The notes beneath the pieces were generated by a model. That model was not told the DNA's origin. It saw nothing but the letters and a program-made list of their open reading frames with translations, and did no database searches. Position numbers and translations under genes: made by a program. From assembly GCA_014529385.2 (NCBI GenBank), contig CM043950.1, positions 79,850,343 through 79,914,342 on the forward strand: a DNA stretch of 64,000 bases. The letters are read 5' to 3'. This stretch comes from Adiantum capillus-veneris. Its lineage: Eukaryota; Streptophyta; Polypodiopsida; Polypodiales; Pteridaceae. Shown piece after piece: positions 25,301 to 37,400 of the stretch (position 1 is its first letter; each line of letters opens with the position of its first letter).

Positions 25301-28300
25301 CCACAAGTGGTGGACCTTAAGACCAATGGACTATAAGGACCTCCAAACAATACCTTGTACACTCAATCCTTCTTGGTATCTAGGTTGGACAAGTGGTGGA
25401 CCTTGTTCAAATTCTCTAACCACTCTCTCTAACATGGTGACATAATTTAGGTGTGATAAATTCATATCTATGCAAACTAATATCAGTTTATGCTTGTTAA
25501 TTTGAATTTGTTTGAATTTATGTACAATATAATGATTTGAGGTTTGCATATTTGAATTTAGGTGGTATAATGATATCTTTTTGTGGTAAACTTGAATTTA
25601 AAATCAATTTTGCGTAGAATATTTTAAATTTAAGTAGTAAAATTTAAATTTTTATAAAAAAGTTTGAATTTTAAAATTTGGGCGGGATAGTTTAAAATTT
25701 AGGCGGGATATTTAAGATTTGGGAGGGATATTTTAAATTTAGGCGGGAAGGTTTTGAATTTATAGCGAGATCTCCCTTACATAAGAGAGTATAGGTTGGA
25801 CAAGTGGTGGACCTTCAAGCTAGAGCATCCATGCTACTGGACATGATAGGTAGGGAATCTAGTTGAATATTGTATGTATAATATATATGTAATAGATCTA
25901 GCTTGGACAAGTGGTGGACCTTGGAATAAAACCCCATGTAAAACATATCATGCACATTCCAAGTGGTAAAAAAAAATATCATTTAGAATATAGCCTTATA
26001 GGTTGGACAAGTGGTGGACCTTAACACCCAGATATTCTTCATATAATGACATAGCGTGGAAAACTGGTGAATCTTGAGACCAAACCATGCTACTAGCGAT
26101 AATAGCTTGGACAAGTGGTGGACCTTGAAAGTAAACCCCCCATCTACGAAATATCTTGGGTTTAAGGTATTTCGATGGAGCCTAGCATCTTGGAGACATC
26201 GTGCATCTTGCTTCTCGTCATGTTTCAATGGAGCCTATCTTGGACAAATGGTGGAGCATCCTTCTCTCCATGTTTCAATGGACCCTAGCTTGGACAAGTG
26301 GTGGACCTTTACTTCTCTCTATTATTCAATAGAGTTAGCTTGGACAAGTGGTGGACCTTGGAACCAAACCCCCATTTAAAACCTATCATGGTCACTCCAA
26401 GTGGTAATAAAGAATAACCTTTAAGATGTAGCCTTATAGGTTGGACAAGTGGTGGACCTTAACATGCGCATATTCTTAATATAATGACATAGAGTGGAAA
26501 AATGGTGAATCTTGAGACCAAACCACTCAGGCTACTACCAATAATAGCTTGGACAAGTGTTGGACCTTGAATGTAAACCCCTCATCTACGACATATCATG
26601 GGTTTAATGTTTTTCGATGGAGCCTAGCATCTTGGAGTCATGGTGCACCTTGATTCTCCTCATGTTTCAATGGAGCCTACCTTGGACAAATGGTGGAGCG
26701 TCCTTCTCTCCATGTTTCAATGGACCCTAGCTTAGACAAGGGGTGGACCTTTGCTTCTCTCTATGTTTCAATAGAGTTAGCTTGGACAAGTGGTGGACCT
26801 TGGAACCAAACCCCCATGTAAAACCTATCATGGTCACTCCAAGTAGTAAGAAAGAATAACCTTTAAGATGTAGCCTTATAGGTTGGACAAGTGGTGGACC
26901 TTAACACCCACATATTCTTAATAAAAGTGGTGAATCTTGAGACCAAACCACTCAGGCTACTAGCAATAATAGCTTGGACAAGTGGTGGACCTTGAATGTA
27001 AACCCCTCATCTACGAAATATCGTGGGTTTAATGTATTTCGATGGAGCCTAGCATCTTGGAGACATGGTGCAGCTTGCTTCTCGTCATGTTTCAATGGAG
27101 CCTATCTTGGAAAAATGGTGGAGCATCCTTCTCTCCATGTTTCAATGGACCCTAGCTTGGACAAGTGGTGGACCTTTGTTTCTCTCTATGTTTCAATAGA
27201 GTTAGCTTGGACAAGTGGTGGACCTTGGAACCAAACCCCCATGTAAAACCTATCATGGTCACTCCAAGTGGTAATAAAGAATAACCTTAACGATGTAGCC
27301 TTATAGGTTGGACAAGTGGTGGACCTTAACACGCGCATATTCTTAATATAATGACATAGAGTGGAAAAGTGGTGACTCTTGAGACCAAACCACTCAGGCT
27401 ACTAGCAATAATAGCTTGAACAAGTGGTGGACCTTGAATGTACACCCCTCATCTACGACATATCGTGGGTTTAATGTTTTTCAATGGAGCTTAGCATCTT
27501 GGAGACATGGTGCACCTTGCTTCTCCTCATGTTTGAATGGAGCCTACCTTGGACAAATGGTGGAGCATCCTTCTCTCCATGTTTCAATGGACCCTAGCTT
27601 AGACAAGGGGTGGACCTTTGCTTCTCTCTATGTTTCAATAGAGTTAGCTTGGACAAGTGGTGGACCTTGGAACCAAACCCCCATGTAAAACCTATCATGG
27701 TCACTCCAAGTAGTAAGAAAGAATAACCTTTAAGATGTAGCCTTATAGGTTGGACAAGTGGTGGACCTTAACACCCACATATTCTTAATAAAAGTGGTGA
27801 ATCTTGAGACCAAACCACTCAGGCGACTAGCAGTAATAGCTTGGACAAGTGGTGGGCCTTGAATGTAAACCCCTCATCTACGAAATATCGTGGGTTTAAT
27901 GTATTTCGATGGAGCCTAGCATCTTGGAGACATGGTGCAGCTTGCTTCTCGTCAAGTTTCAATGGAGCCTATCTTGGACAAATGGTGGAGCATCCTTCTC
28001 TCCATGTTTCAATGGACCCTAGCTTGGACAAGTGGTGGACCTTTGTTTCTCTCTATGTTTCAATAGAGTTAGCTTGGACAAGTGGTGGACCTTGGAACCA
28101 AACCCCCATGTAAAACCTATCATGGTCACTCCAAGTGGTAATAAAGAATAACCTTTAAGATGTAGCCTTATAGGTTGGACAAGTGGTGGACCTTAACACG
28201 CGCATATTCTTAATATAATGACATAGAGTGGAAAAGTGGTGAATCTTGAGACCAAACCACTCAGGCTACTAGCAATAATAGCTTGGACAAGTGGTGGACC

Positions 28301-31300
28301 TTGAATGTACACCCCTCATCTACGACATATCGTGGGTTTAATGTTTTTCAATGGAGCTTAGCATCTTGGAGACATGGTGCACCTTGCTTCTCCTCATGTT
28401 TGAATGGAGCCTACCTTGGACAAATGGTGGAGCATCCTTCTCTCCATGTTTCAATGGACCCTAGCTTAGACAAGGGGTGGACCTTTGCTTCTCTCTATGT
28501 TTCAATAGAGTTAGCTTGGACAAGTGGTGGACCTTGGAACCAAACCCCCATGTAAAACCTATCATGGTCACTCCAAGTAGTAAGAAAGAATAACCTTTAA
28601 GATGTAGCCTTATAGGTTGGACAAGTGGTGGACCTTAACACCCACATATTCTTAATAAAAGTGGTGAATCTTGAGACCAAACCACTCACTAGCTAATAGC
28701 TTGGACAAGTGGTGGACCTTGAATGTAAACCCCTCATCTACGAAATATCGTGGGTTTAATGTATTTCGATGGAGCCTAGCATCTTGGAGACATGGTGCAG
28801 CTTGCTTCTCGTCATGTTTCAATGGATCCTATCTTGGACAAATGGTGGAGCATCCTTCTCTCCATGTTTCAATGGACCCTAGCTTGGACAAGTGGTGGAC
28901 CTTTGTTTCTCTCTATGTTTCAATAGAGTTAGCTTGGACAAGTGGTGGACCTTGGAACCAAACCCCCATGTAAAACCTATCATGGTCACTCCAAGTGGTA
29001 ATAAAGAATAACCTTTAAGATGTAGCCTTATAGGTTGGACAAGTGGTGGACCTTAACACGCGCATATTCTTAATATAATGACATAGAGTGGAAAAGTGGT
29101 GAATCTTGAGACCAAACCACTCAGGCTACTAGCAATAATAGCTTGGACAAGTGTGGACCTTGAATGTAAACCCCTCATCTACGACATATCGTGGGTTTTA
29201 TGTTTTTCGATGGAGCCTAGCATCTTGGAGACATGGTGCACCTTGCTTCTCCTCATGTTTCAATGGAGCCAACTTGGACAAATGGTGGAGCATCCTTCTC
29301 TCCATGTTTCAATGGACCTTAGCTTAGACAAGGGGTGGACCTTTGCTTCTCTCTATGTTTCAATAGAGTTAGCTTGGACAAGTGGTGGACCTTGGAACCA
29401 AACCCCCATGTAAAACCTATCATGGTCACTCCAAGTAGTAAGAAAGAATAACCTTTAAGATGTAGCCTTATAGGTTGGACAAGTGGTGGACCTTAACACC
29501 CACATATTCTTAATAAAAGTGGTGAATCTTGAGACCAAACCACTCAGGCTACTAGCAATAATAGCTTGGACAAGTGGTGGACCTTGAATGTAAACCCCTC
29601 ATCTACGAAATATCGTGGGTTTAATGTATTTCGATGGAGCCTAGCATCTTGGAGACATGGTGCAGCTTGCTTCTCGTCATGTTTCAATGGAGCCTATCTT
29701 GGACAAATGGTGGAGCATCCTTCTCTCCATGTTTCAATGGACCCTAGCTTGGACAAGTGGTGGACCTTTGTTTCTCTCTATGTTTCAATAGAGTTAGCTT
29801 GGACAAGTGGTGGACCTTGGAACCAAACCCCCATGTAAAACCTATCATGGTCACTCCAAGTGGTAATAAAGAATAACCTTTAAGATGTAGCCTTATAGGT
29901 TGGACAAGTGGTGGACCTTAACATGCGCATATTCTTAATATAATGACATAGAGTGGAAAAATGGTGAATCTTGAGACCAAACCACTCAGGCTACTACCAA
30001 TAATAGCTTGGACAAGTGTTGGACCTTGAATGTAAACCCCTCATCTACGACATATCATGGGTTTAATGTTTTTCGATGGAGCCTAGCATCTTGGAGTCAT
30101 GGTGCACCTTGATTCTCCTCATGTTTCAATGGAGCCTACCTTGGACAAATGGTGGAGCATCCTTCTCTCCATGTTTCAATGGACCCTAGCTTAGACAAGG
30201 GGTGGACCTTTGCTTCTCTCTATGTTTCAATAGAGTTAGCTTGGACAAGTGGTGGACCTTGGAACCAAACCCCCATGTAAAACCTATCATGGTCACTCCA
30301 AGTAGTAAGAAAGAATAACCTTTAAGATGTAGCCTTATAGGTTGGACAAGTGGTGGACCTTAACACCCACATATTCTTAATAAAAGTGGTGAATCTTGAG
30401 ACCAAACCACTCACGCTACTAGCAATAATAGCTAGGGATAACCATTAAGATATAGTCTTTCAAGGGGTGAGAAAGAATAACCATTAAGATATAGTCTTAT
30501 AGGTTGGACAAGTGGTGGACCTTAACACCCAAATATTCTTAATATAATGATAGAGAGTGGAAAAGTGGTGAATCTTGAGAGCAAACCACTCATGCTACTA
30601 GCGATAATAGGTTGGACAAATTGTTGATCTTGAATGTAAACTCCCCATGTACAAAATAACGTGGGTTTAAGGTATTTCGATGGAGTCTAGAATCTTGGAG
30701 ATATGGTGCAGCTTGCTTCTCTTCATGTTTCAATGGAGTCTATCTTGGACAAATGGTGGAGCATCCTTCTCTCCATGTTTCAATAGACCCTAGCTTAGAC
30801 AAGTGGTGGACCTTTGCTTCTCTCTATGTTTGAATAGAGTTAGCTTGGACAAGTGGTGGACCTTGGAACCAACCCCCCATGTAAAACCTTTCATGGTCAC
30901 TCCAAGTGGTCAGAAAGAATAACCATTAAGATATAGTCTTATAGGTTGGACAAGTGGTGGACCTTAATACCCAAATATTCTTAATATAATAACACAGAGT
31001 GAAAAAGTGGTGAATCTTGAGACCAAACCCCTCATGCTACTAGCGTTAATAGGTTGGACAACTGGTGGACCTTGAATGTAAACCTTCCATGTTTCAATAG
31101 AGTTAGCTTCGACAAATGGTGGAGCATCCTTCTCTCCATGTTTCAATGGAGCCTAGCTTGGACAAGTGGTGGACCTTTTGCTTCTCTCTATGAGAAGAAT
31201 AAAGTTAGCTTGGATAAGTGGTGGACCTTGGAACTAAACCCCTATGTAAAACATATCATGGACATTTCAAGTGGTGAGAAAGAATACCCTTTAAGATATA

Positions 31301-34300
31301 CGCTTATAGGTTGGACAAGTGGTCGACCTTAACACCTAGATCTTCTTTATATAATGACATAGAGTGGAAAAGTGGTGAATCTTGAGACCAAACCACTCAT
31401 GCTACTAGGGATAATAGCTTGGAAAAGTGACTGACCTTGACGTTAAACCCCACATGTAAACAATATCGTGGGTTTAAGGTATTTCAATGGATGCTAGAAT
31501 CTTGGAGACATGGTGCAACTTGCTTCTTTGCATGTTTCAATGAAGCCTATCTTCCACCAATGGGGGATCATCCTTCTCTAAATGTCTCAGTGGAGCCTAG
31601 CTTGGACAAGTGGTGGACCTTTGCTTCTCTCTATGTTTCCATAGAGTTAGCTTGGACAAGTGGTGGACCTTGAAACCAAACCCCCATGTAAAACATATCA
31701 TGGTCATTCCAAGTGGTGAGAAATAATACCCTTTAAGATCTAGCCTTATAGGTTGGACAAGTGGTCGACCTTAGAACCTAGATCTTCATAATATAACGAC
31801 ATAGAGTGGAAAAGTGGTAAATCTTGAGACCCAACCACTAGTGCTACTAGGGATAATAGCTTGGAAAAGTGACTGACCTTGACGTTAAACCCCACATGTA
31901 AACAATATCGTGGGTTTAAGGTATTTCAATGGATCCTAGAATCTTGGAGACATGGTGCAGATTGCTTCCCTTCATGTTTCAATGGAGCCTATCTTGGACA
32001 AATGGTGGAGCATCCTTCTCTCCATGCTTCAATGGAGCCTAGCTTGGACAAGTGGTGGACCTTTGCTTCTCTCTATGTTTCAATAGAGTTAGCTTGGACA
32101 AGTGGTGGGCCTTGGAACCAAACTCCCATGTAAAACCTATCTTGGTAACTCCAAGTGGTGAGAAAGAATAAAGTTTAAGATATGGCCTTATAGGTTGGAC
32201 AAGTGGTGGACCTTAGCACCCATATATTCTTAATAGAATGACATAGAGTGGAAAAATGGTGAATCTTGAGACCAAACCACTCATGCTACTAGAGATAATA
32301 GGTTGGACAAGTGGTGGACCTTGAATGTAAACCCCCCATGTACAAAATATCATGGGTTTGAGGTATTTCAATGGAGCCTAGCATCTTGGAGACATGGTGT
32401 AGCTTGCTTCTCTTCATGTTTCAATGGAGTGTATCTTGGACAAATGGTGGAGCATCCTTCTCTCCATGTTTCAATGGACCCTAGCTTGGACAAGTGGTGG
32501 ACCTTTGATTCTCTCTATGTTTCAATAGAGTTAGCTTGGACAAGTGGTGGACCTTGAAACAAAACCCCCATGTAAAACCTATGCTGGTCACTCCAAGTGG
32601 TGAGAAAGAATAACCCTTAAGATATAGCCTTATAGGTTGGACAAGTGGTGGACCTTAACACCCAAATATTCTTAATATAATGACAGAGTGAAAAAGTGGT
32701 GAATCTTGAGACCAAACCACTCATGCTACTAGCGTTAATAGGTTGGACAAGTGGTGGACCTTGAATGTAAACCCCCCATGTTTCAATAGAGTTAGCTTCG
32801 ACAAATGGTAGAGGATCCTTCTCTCCATGTTTCAATGGAGCCTAGCTTGGACAAGTGGTGGACCTTTGTTTCTCTCTATGTTTCAATAGAGTTAGCTTGG
32901 AGAGGTGGTGGACCTTGGAGCCAAACCCCCATGTAAAACATATCATGGACATTTCAAGTGGTGAGAAAGAATACCCTTTAAGATATACCCTTATAGGTTG
33001 GACAAGTGGTCGACCTTAACACCCAGATCTTCTTAACGTAATGACATAGAGTGGAAAAGTGGTGAATCTTCAGACCAAACCACTCATGCTACTAGAGATA
33101 ATAGGTTGGACAAGTGGTGGACCTTGAATGTAAACTCCCCATGTACAAAATATCATGGGTTTAAGGTATTTCAATGGATCTTAGCATCTTGGAGACATGG
33201 TGCAGCTTGCTTCTCTTCATGTTTCAATGGAGCCTATCTTGGACAAATGGTGGAGCATCCTTCTCTCCATGTTTCAATGGACCCTAGCTTAGACAAGTGG
33301 TGGACCTTTGCTTCTCTCTATGTTTCAATAGAGTTAGCTTGGACAAGTGGTGGAACTTGGAACCAAACCCCCATGTAAAACCTATCATGGTCATTCCAAG
33401 TGGTGAGAAAGAATACCCTTTAAGATATAGCCTTATAGGTTGGACAAGTGGTGGACCTTAACACCCAGATCTTCTTAATATAATGACATAGAGTAGAAAA
33501 GTGGTGAATCTTGACATCAAACCACTCATGCTACTAGTGATAATAGGTTGGACAAGTGGTGGACCTTGAATGTAAACCCCCCATGTACGAAATATCATGG
33601 GTTTAAGATATTTCAATGGAGCCTAGCATTTTGGAGACATGGTGCAGCTTGCTTCTCTTCATGTTTCAATCAAACCTGGCTTGGACAAATGGTGGAGCAT
33701 CCTTCTCTCCATGTTTCAATGGAGCCTAGCTTGGACAAGTGGTGGACCTTTGATTCTCTCTATGTTTCAATAGAGTTAGCTTGGACAAGTGGTGGACCTT
33801 GGAACCGTACCCCTATGTAAAACCCATCATGTGCATTCCAAGTGGTGGTAAATAATACCATTTAAGATATAGCCTTATAGGTTGGACAAGTGGTGGACCT
33901 TAACACCCAGATCTTCTTAATATAATGACATAGAGTGGAAAAGTGGTGAATCTTGAGACCAAACCACTCATGCTACTAGGGATAATAGGTTGGACAAGTG
34001 GTGGACCTTGAATTTAAACCCCACATATACAAAATATCATGGGTTTAAGGTATTTCAATGGAGCCTAGCATCTCAAAGACATGGTGCATCTTGTTTCTCT
34101 TCATGTTTCAATGGAGCCTATTTTGGACAAATGGTGGAGCATCCTTCTCTCCATGTTTCAATGGACCCTAGATTGGACAAGTGGTGGACCTTTGCTTCTC
34201 TCTATGTTTCAATATAGTTAGCCTATATTAGACAATTAGTAGACCTCAATCTCTCCATGTTGTCTAGAGCTAAGCTTGGACAAGTGGTGGACCTTACTTC

Positions 34301-34390
34301 TCCCTTCCCTTAGTTTACTAGCTTAAATGATCACTATGTATACTTGCTTAGATCTAGCTTGAACAAGTGGTGGAACTTGTATTCACACAA
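25300..34390 (+). repeat. Array block 2 of the 20-bp word, about 430-bp units in an 867-bp dimer
   Basis: Plus-strand copies of AGCTTGGACAAGTGGTGGACC and GGTTGGACAAGTGGTGGACC, plus the variant TTGGACAAATGGTGGAGCAT, fill 9 kb. They are sparse to 26 kb and dense after it. Equivalent points fall at 26974, 27416, 27841, 28283, 28708 and 29566, so alternating monomers of about 442 and 425 bp form a dimer of about 867 bp, repeated with few differences. From 31.4 to 34.2 kb monomers are more diverged (31437, 31879, 32303, 33106, 33548, 33990). Each monomer holds about four exact words. The block ends 60 bp before exon 1 of the ParB/SET gene and probably lies in its 5' intron. Confidence 0.95.
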
Positions 34391-34453
34391 ACTTAATCCA
34401 TTACAAAAAAGTATATGTTAAAATAACATTTGGTTTTTTTTGTTTCAGGAAAG

Positions 34454-37400
34454 ATGGCTCCAAAAAAACAGGTTGCAAGGGTTGCTGTCTCAGTTGACTA
34501 TACTTGCAATGATCTTAGGAAATGGTATTTGGACATACATGGTATAGAGGGTGCACAATTTCATAAGGTGCATCTATTTATTGCCAAAAAGGATAATGAC
34601 AGCTTGTTTGAAGATGTTGGACAAGTTGTGGAAGCATCTGTCTCTGTAGTTGATAGTCATCCAGAGGTGGAATGCATTGACATTCTAGTTCCAATGAATC
34701 TAGAATTTCAACTATCTCCAGGAGCATATGCATTGGAGCGCATGTCTAGAAACAAAGAAGAGACAATGTTTTCTCGAGGATGGAAGTTTGCAGAATCAAA
34801 TCCAAATATCACAGCAGATCAACTTCAAAGCTCCATCATTGCCACACTACAACGAAAAAAGGTGAAAGCTTCACGACCACCATCCACAAAGAAGCAAGCA
34901 AAAGTGCAGAAAGTAGAAGCTAAGCGAACTAGCTCCATTTTGGATGTAGACAAGGCATCTTTGGCATCCTCATCAACAGAGGGTTCAATGTCAAAGATGA
35001 GAATTGTGGATCCAGATGTTTTAGAAGCTGAGGCCATGAAAGGACAAGAAAAAGATACAGGTGGAATGAATAAGTACATAAATTATTTTCCTTTCCAATA
35101 TAGGGAATTTGATATCCCTATTCAAAATTGTTGGCTTGCTCCTGATCACTATAATGCACGTATTATGGATAAAAAACACGCTGAAAGTGTGTTATTTGGA
35201 TTTTCACGGAGTACGACCAAGCCTGCAGCATGTGCATATTTGATGCCTGTTCGAAATGCAAAATCAAAGAAGGGGACTCCTTTGGCAGTAGAAGAGGTAG
35301 AGGAGCAAAAAATTAAAGATTATCATTATTGGATTCTTGATGGGCAGCATTCAATCTATGCTGCAAAAGTTTTGCTTCACAATGAACAAAACAACAAAGA
35401 GATCTTTGAAAGACTGATTAGCGTGTATAAATTTAGAAAGGCTCGCATTGTTGTGAATGCTCCTCCATTTGTTGCAACTGCTATATCTGCCATTGCAAAT
35501 GAGGAGGCTCAGGCATTGTATGTCAAGCAACCTTACAGCCAAATATTGAGACATTTACGGAGTCAATGGATCTTCGCAGGACGACCACCAAAGGCAGCAA
35601 GTGGAATTGCAGAGGGACATGCATCTCGTGCCGGATGGGATGTAAGTTATTTTCTTTGTCTTTTTGATAGTGTTTAATTAACAAATCTTGCTCAATAGTT
35701 TAATTATTTCTCTATTTCTTTTCAGGGTTTTCTTCGATTGGCAAGAATGAGTGCAGCAGCAAGTTGGATTGCTAAACAGGCACACATGGTCACCTACTCT
35801 GATTTAGTTTATGATTGCTGGATAGAAATCATTGAAAATCTAGAAGAGGAGAATAAGAAACCCCCAACAACTGTATTTAGATATCTTTGTGGCCTTGAGG
35901 AATCAGAGGTAAAGACTATTCAAGAAGAGATTAGAGATGAGAAGATTTTACTGTCAAAGAGTGCAAAGGATGGTGATGCAACTGACATGTATGATCGAAT
36001 CAAGCAGTTGAAGCAAGACAAATTGATTCAAGATGCACTTCTTGAAGGCTTCAACAATTTGAATGAGTCTTCACCATGTAAAGACTGGGAGGAGGTGGTC
36101 AAAATGTATAACATCAATGATGTTGTTTATAAAACAATTTTAATGCTATGCGAGGAATGGATCAGATCTAGTTTGACGCGTGGAACAAAGAAAATGGCTT
36201 TTCCAGATGGAGCAATAAAATACATGCAATGGGCAATTCACCTTCAAAAGGAGAAAACTGAGCCTAGAGATTTGCCATGGTCAATCTATGTGGTGAGCCT
36301 ACAAATGGAAGGCAATCTCTACTTGATGCGCCACTTCAATAATAAAGTGCCTATTGGCTTATGTGTTTTAGATATGACAAAAAACGTTGGAGGCAATTTG
36401 AAGTGGAGTGAGGAGACATTTAACAATGCTTTGGATGGGATCTTGGCTATTGCTGGAGGGTCAACAGATCCTGGATTTGTCTTTCTTGCATTTGTGGATT
36501 TCACTAACTTCACAAAATTGCAATGTGCCTTTCACGCCATGGGAGATAATTTGAGCTACCATTGTTGTGGTGCATTGCATCACTTTCCATCAGCTCCTTG
36601 CAAAGGAGCAATTCAATTCCTAACAGTTATTGCCTTCTTGGGACAAGGCAATGCATTTGAAGACCTGAGAAGAAGATCAGAGGAACATCCCATGCCAATT
36701 GATTGTTCTCTTCTTCAAGTAGCAGATAACGATATGTCAGATTTGCAATATTTGGAGGCCAAAAAAAGAGCTTTGGTCAAGCACTACATTCGTACATATT
36801 GTTTTGAAGACCGCAAGCTTGTTGATGTTTTTGGTGATGGCTCCTTGGTTGCACAAGAAGGAATACAACAGAAAAAAGAAGTCATCTGCTTAATTGATAG
36901 TGTGGAGGAGGCAAAAAGCATGGAGACCATGCTGCTAGACTTTGTTAAGTCTCATGAAGATATAGAAAAATGGGCTGGACTTCAACAATCCACTTCGCAA
37001 TCAGGCGACATTGTGCCTGTTACAGAGGAGTGCTCTCCACAAAGAGAAGAAGAACAACAACAACACCATCCTGTGTCAATGGAGGACTTTTTGGAAATGG
37101 AGACACGTATGTTTTGAGTTTCTTGTGCATGTTAGTGTTTCTTGTTACTGATTTGATACTCTTAATGTTAGATTTTGCTTTATATAGTATTGATTGAGCT
37201 TGTATTTTTTATCTCAAGCATTCAAGGTTTGAATGTAAATAGTAAATTACTTGAGTTTTTGAATGGTGGATCTGTAGACTAAAACTAAAACATTTAATAC
37301 TCACAAAGACTTAATTACTTAAGAGCTTGAACTCAATAAGTTTTGGACCTTTTATCAATACCCCCTTGATATGATACATTAGATCGTAGCATGGTTAAAT

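Noticed and set aside
26974-34217. Repeated open frames of about 90 codons with SLDKWWTF and ELAWTSGGPWNQ-like words
   Set aside because: They are translations of the 20-bp word and its linkers (TTGGACAAGTGGTGGACC read in two frames). They recur with the monomer, exist on both strands and lack start context.
20220-34390. CRISPR-like array (short repeat at intervals)
   Set aside because: Spacing is irregular, linkers are themselves repeated, no cas genes are present, and the context is eukaryotic.
34454-37106. Bacterial or phage contamination, because of the ParB-methylase layout
   Set aside because: The gene has GT-AG introns, one filled with the element's own array, and lies inside plant transposons.
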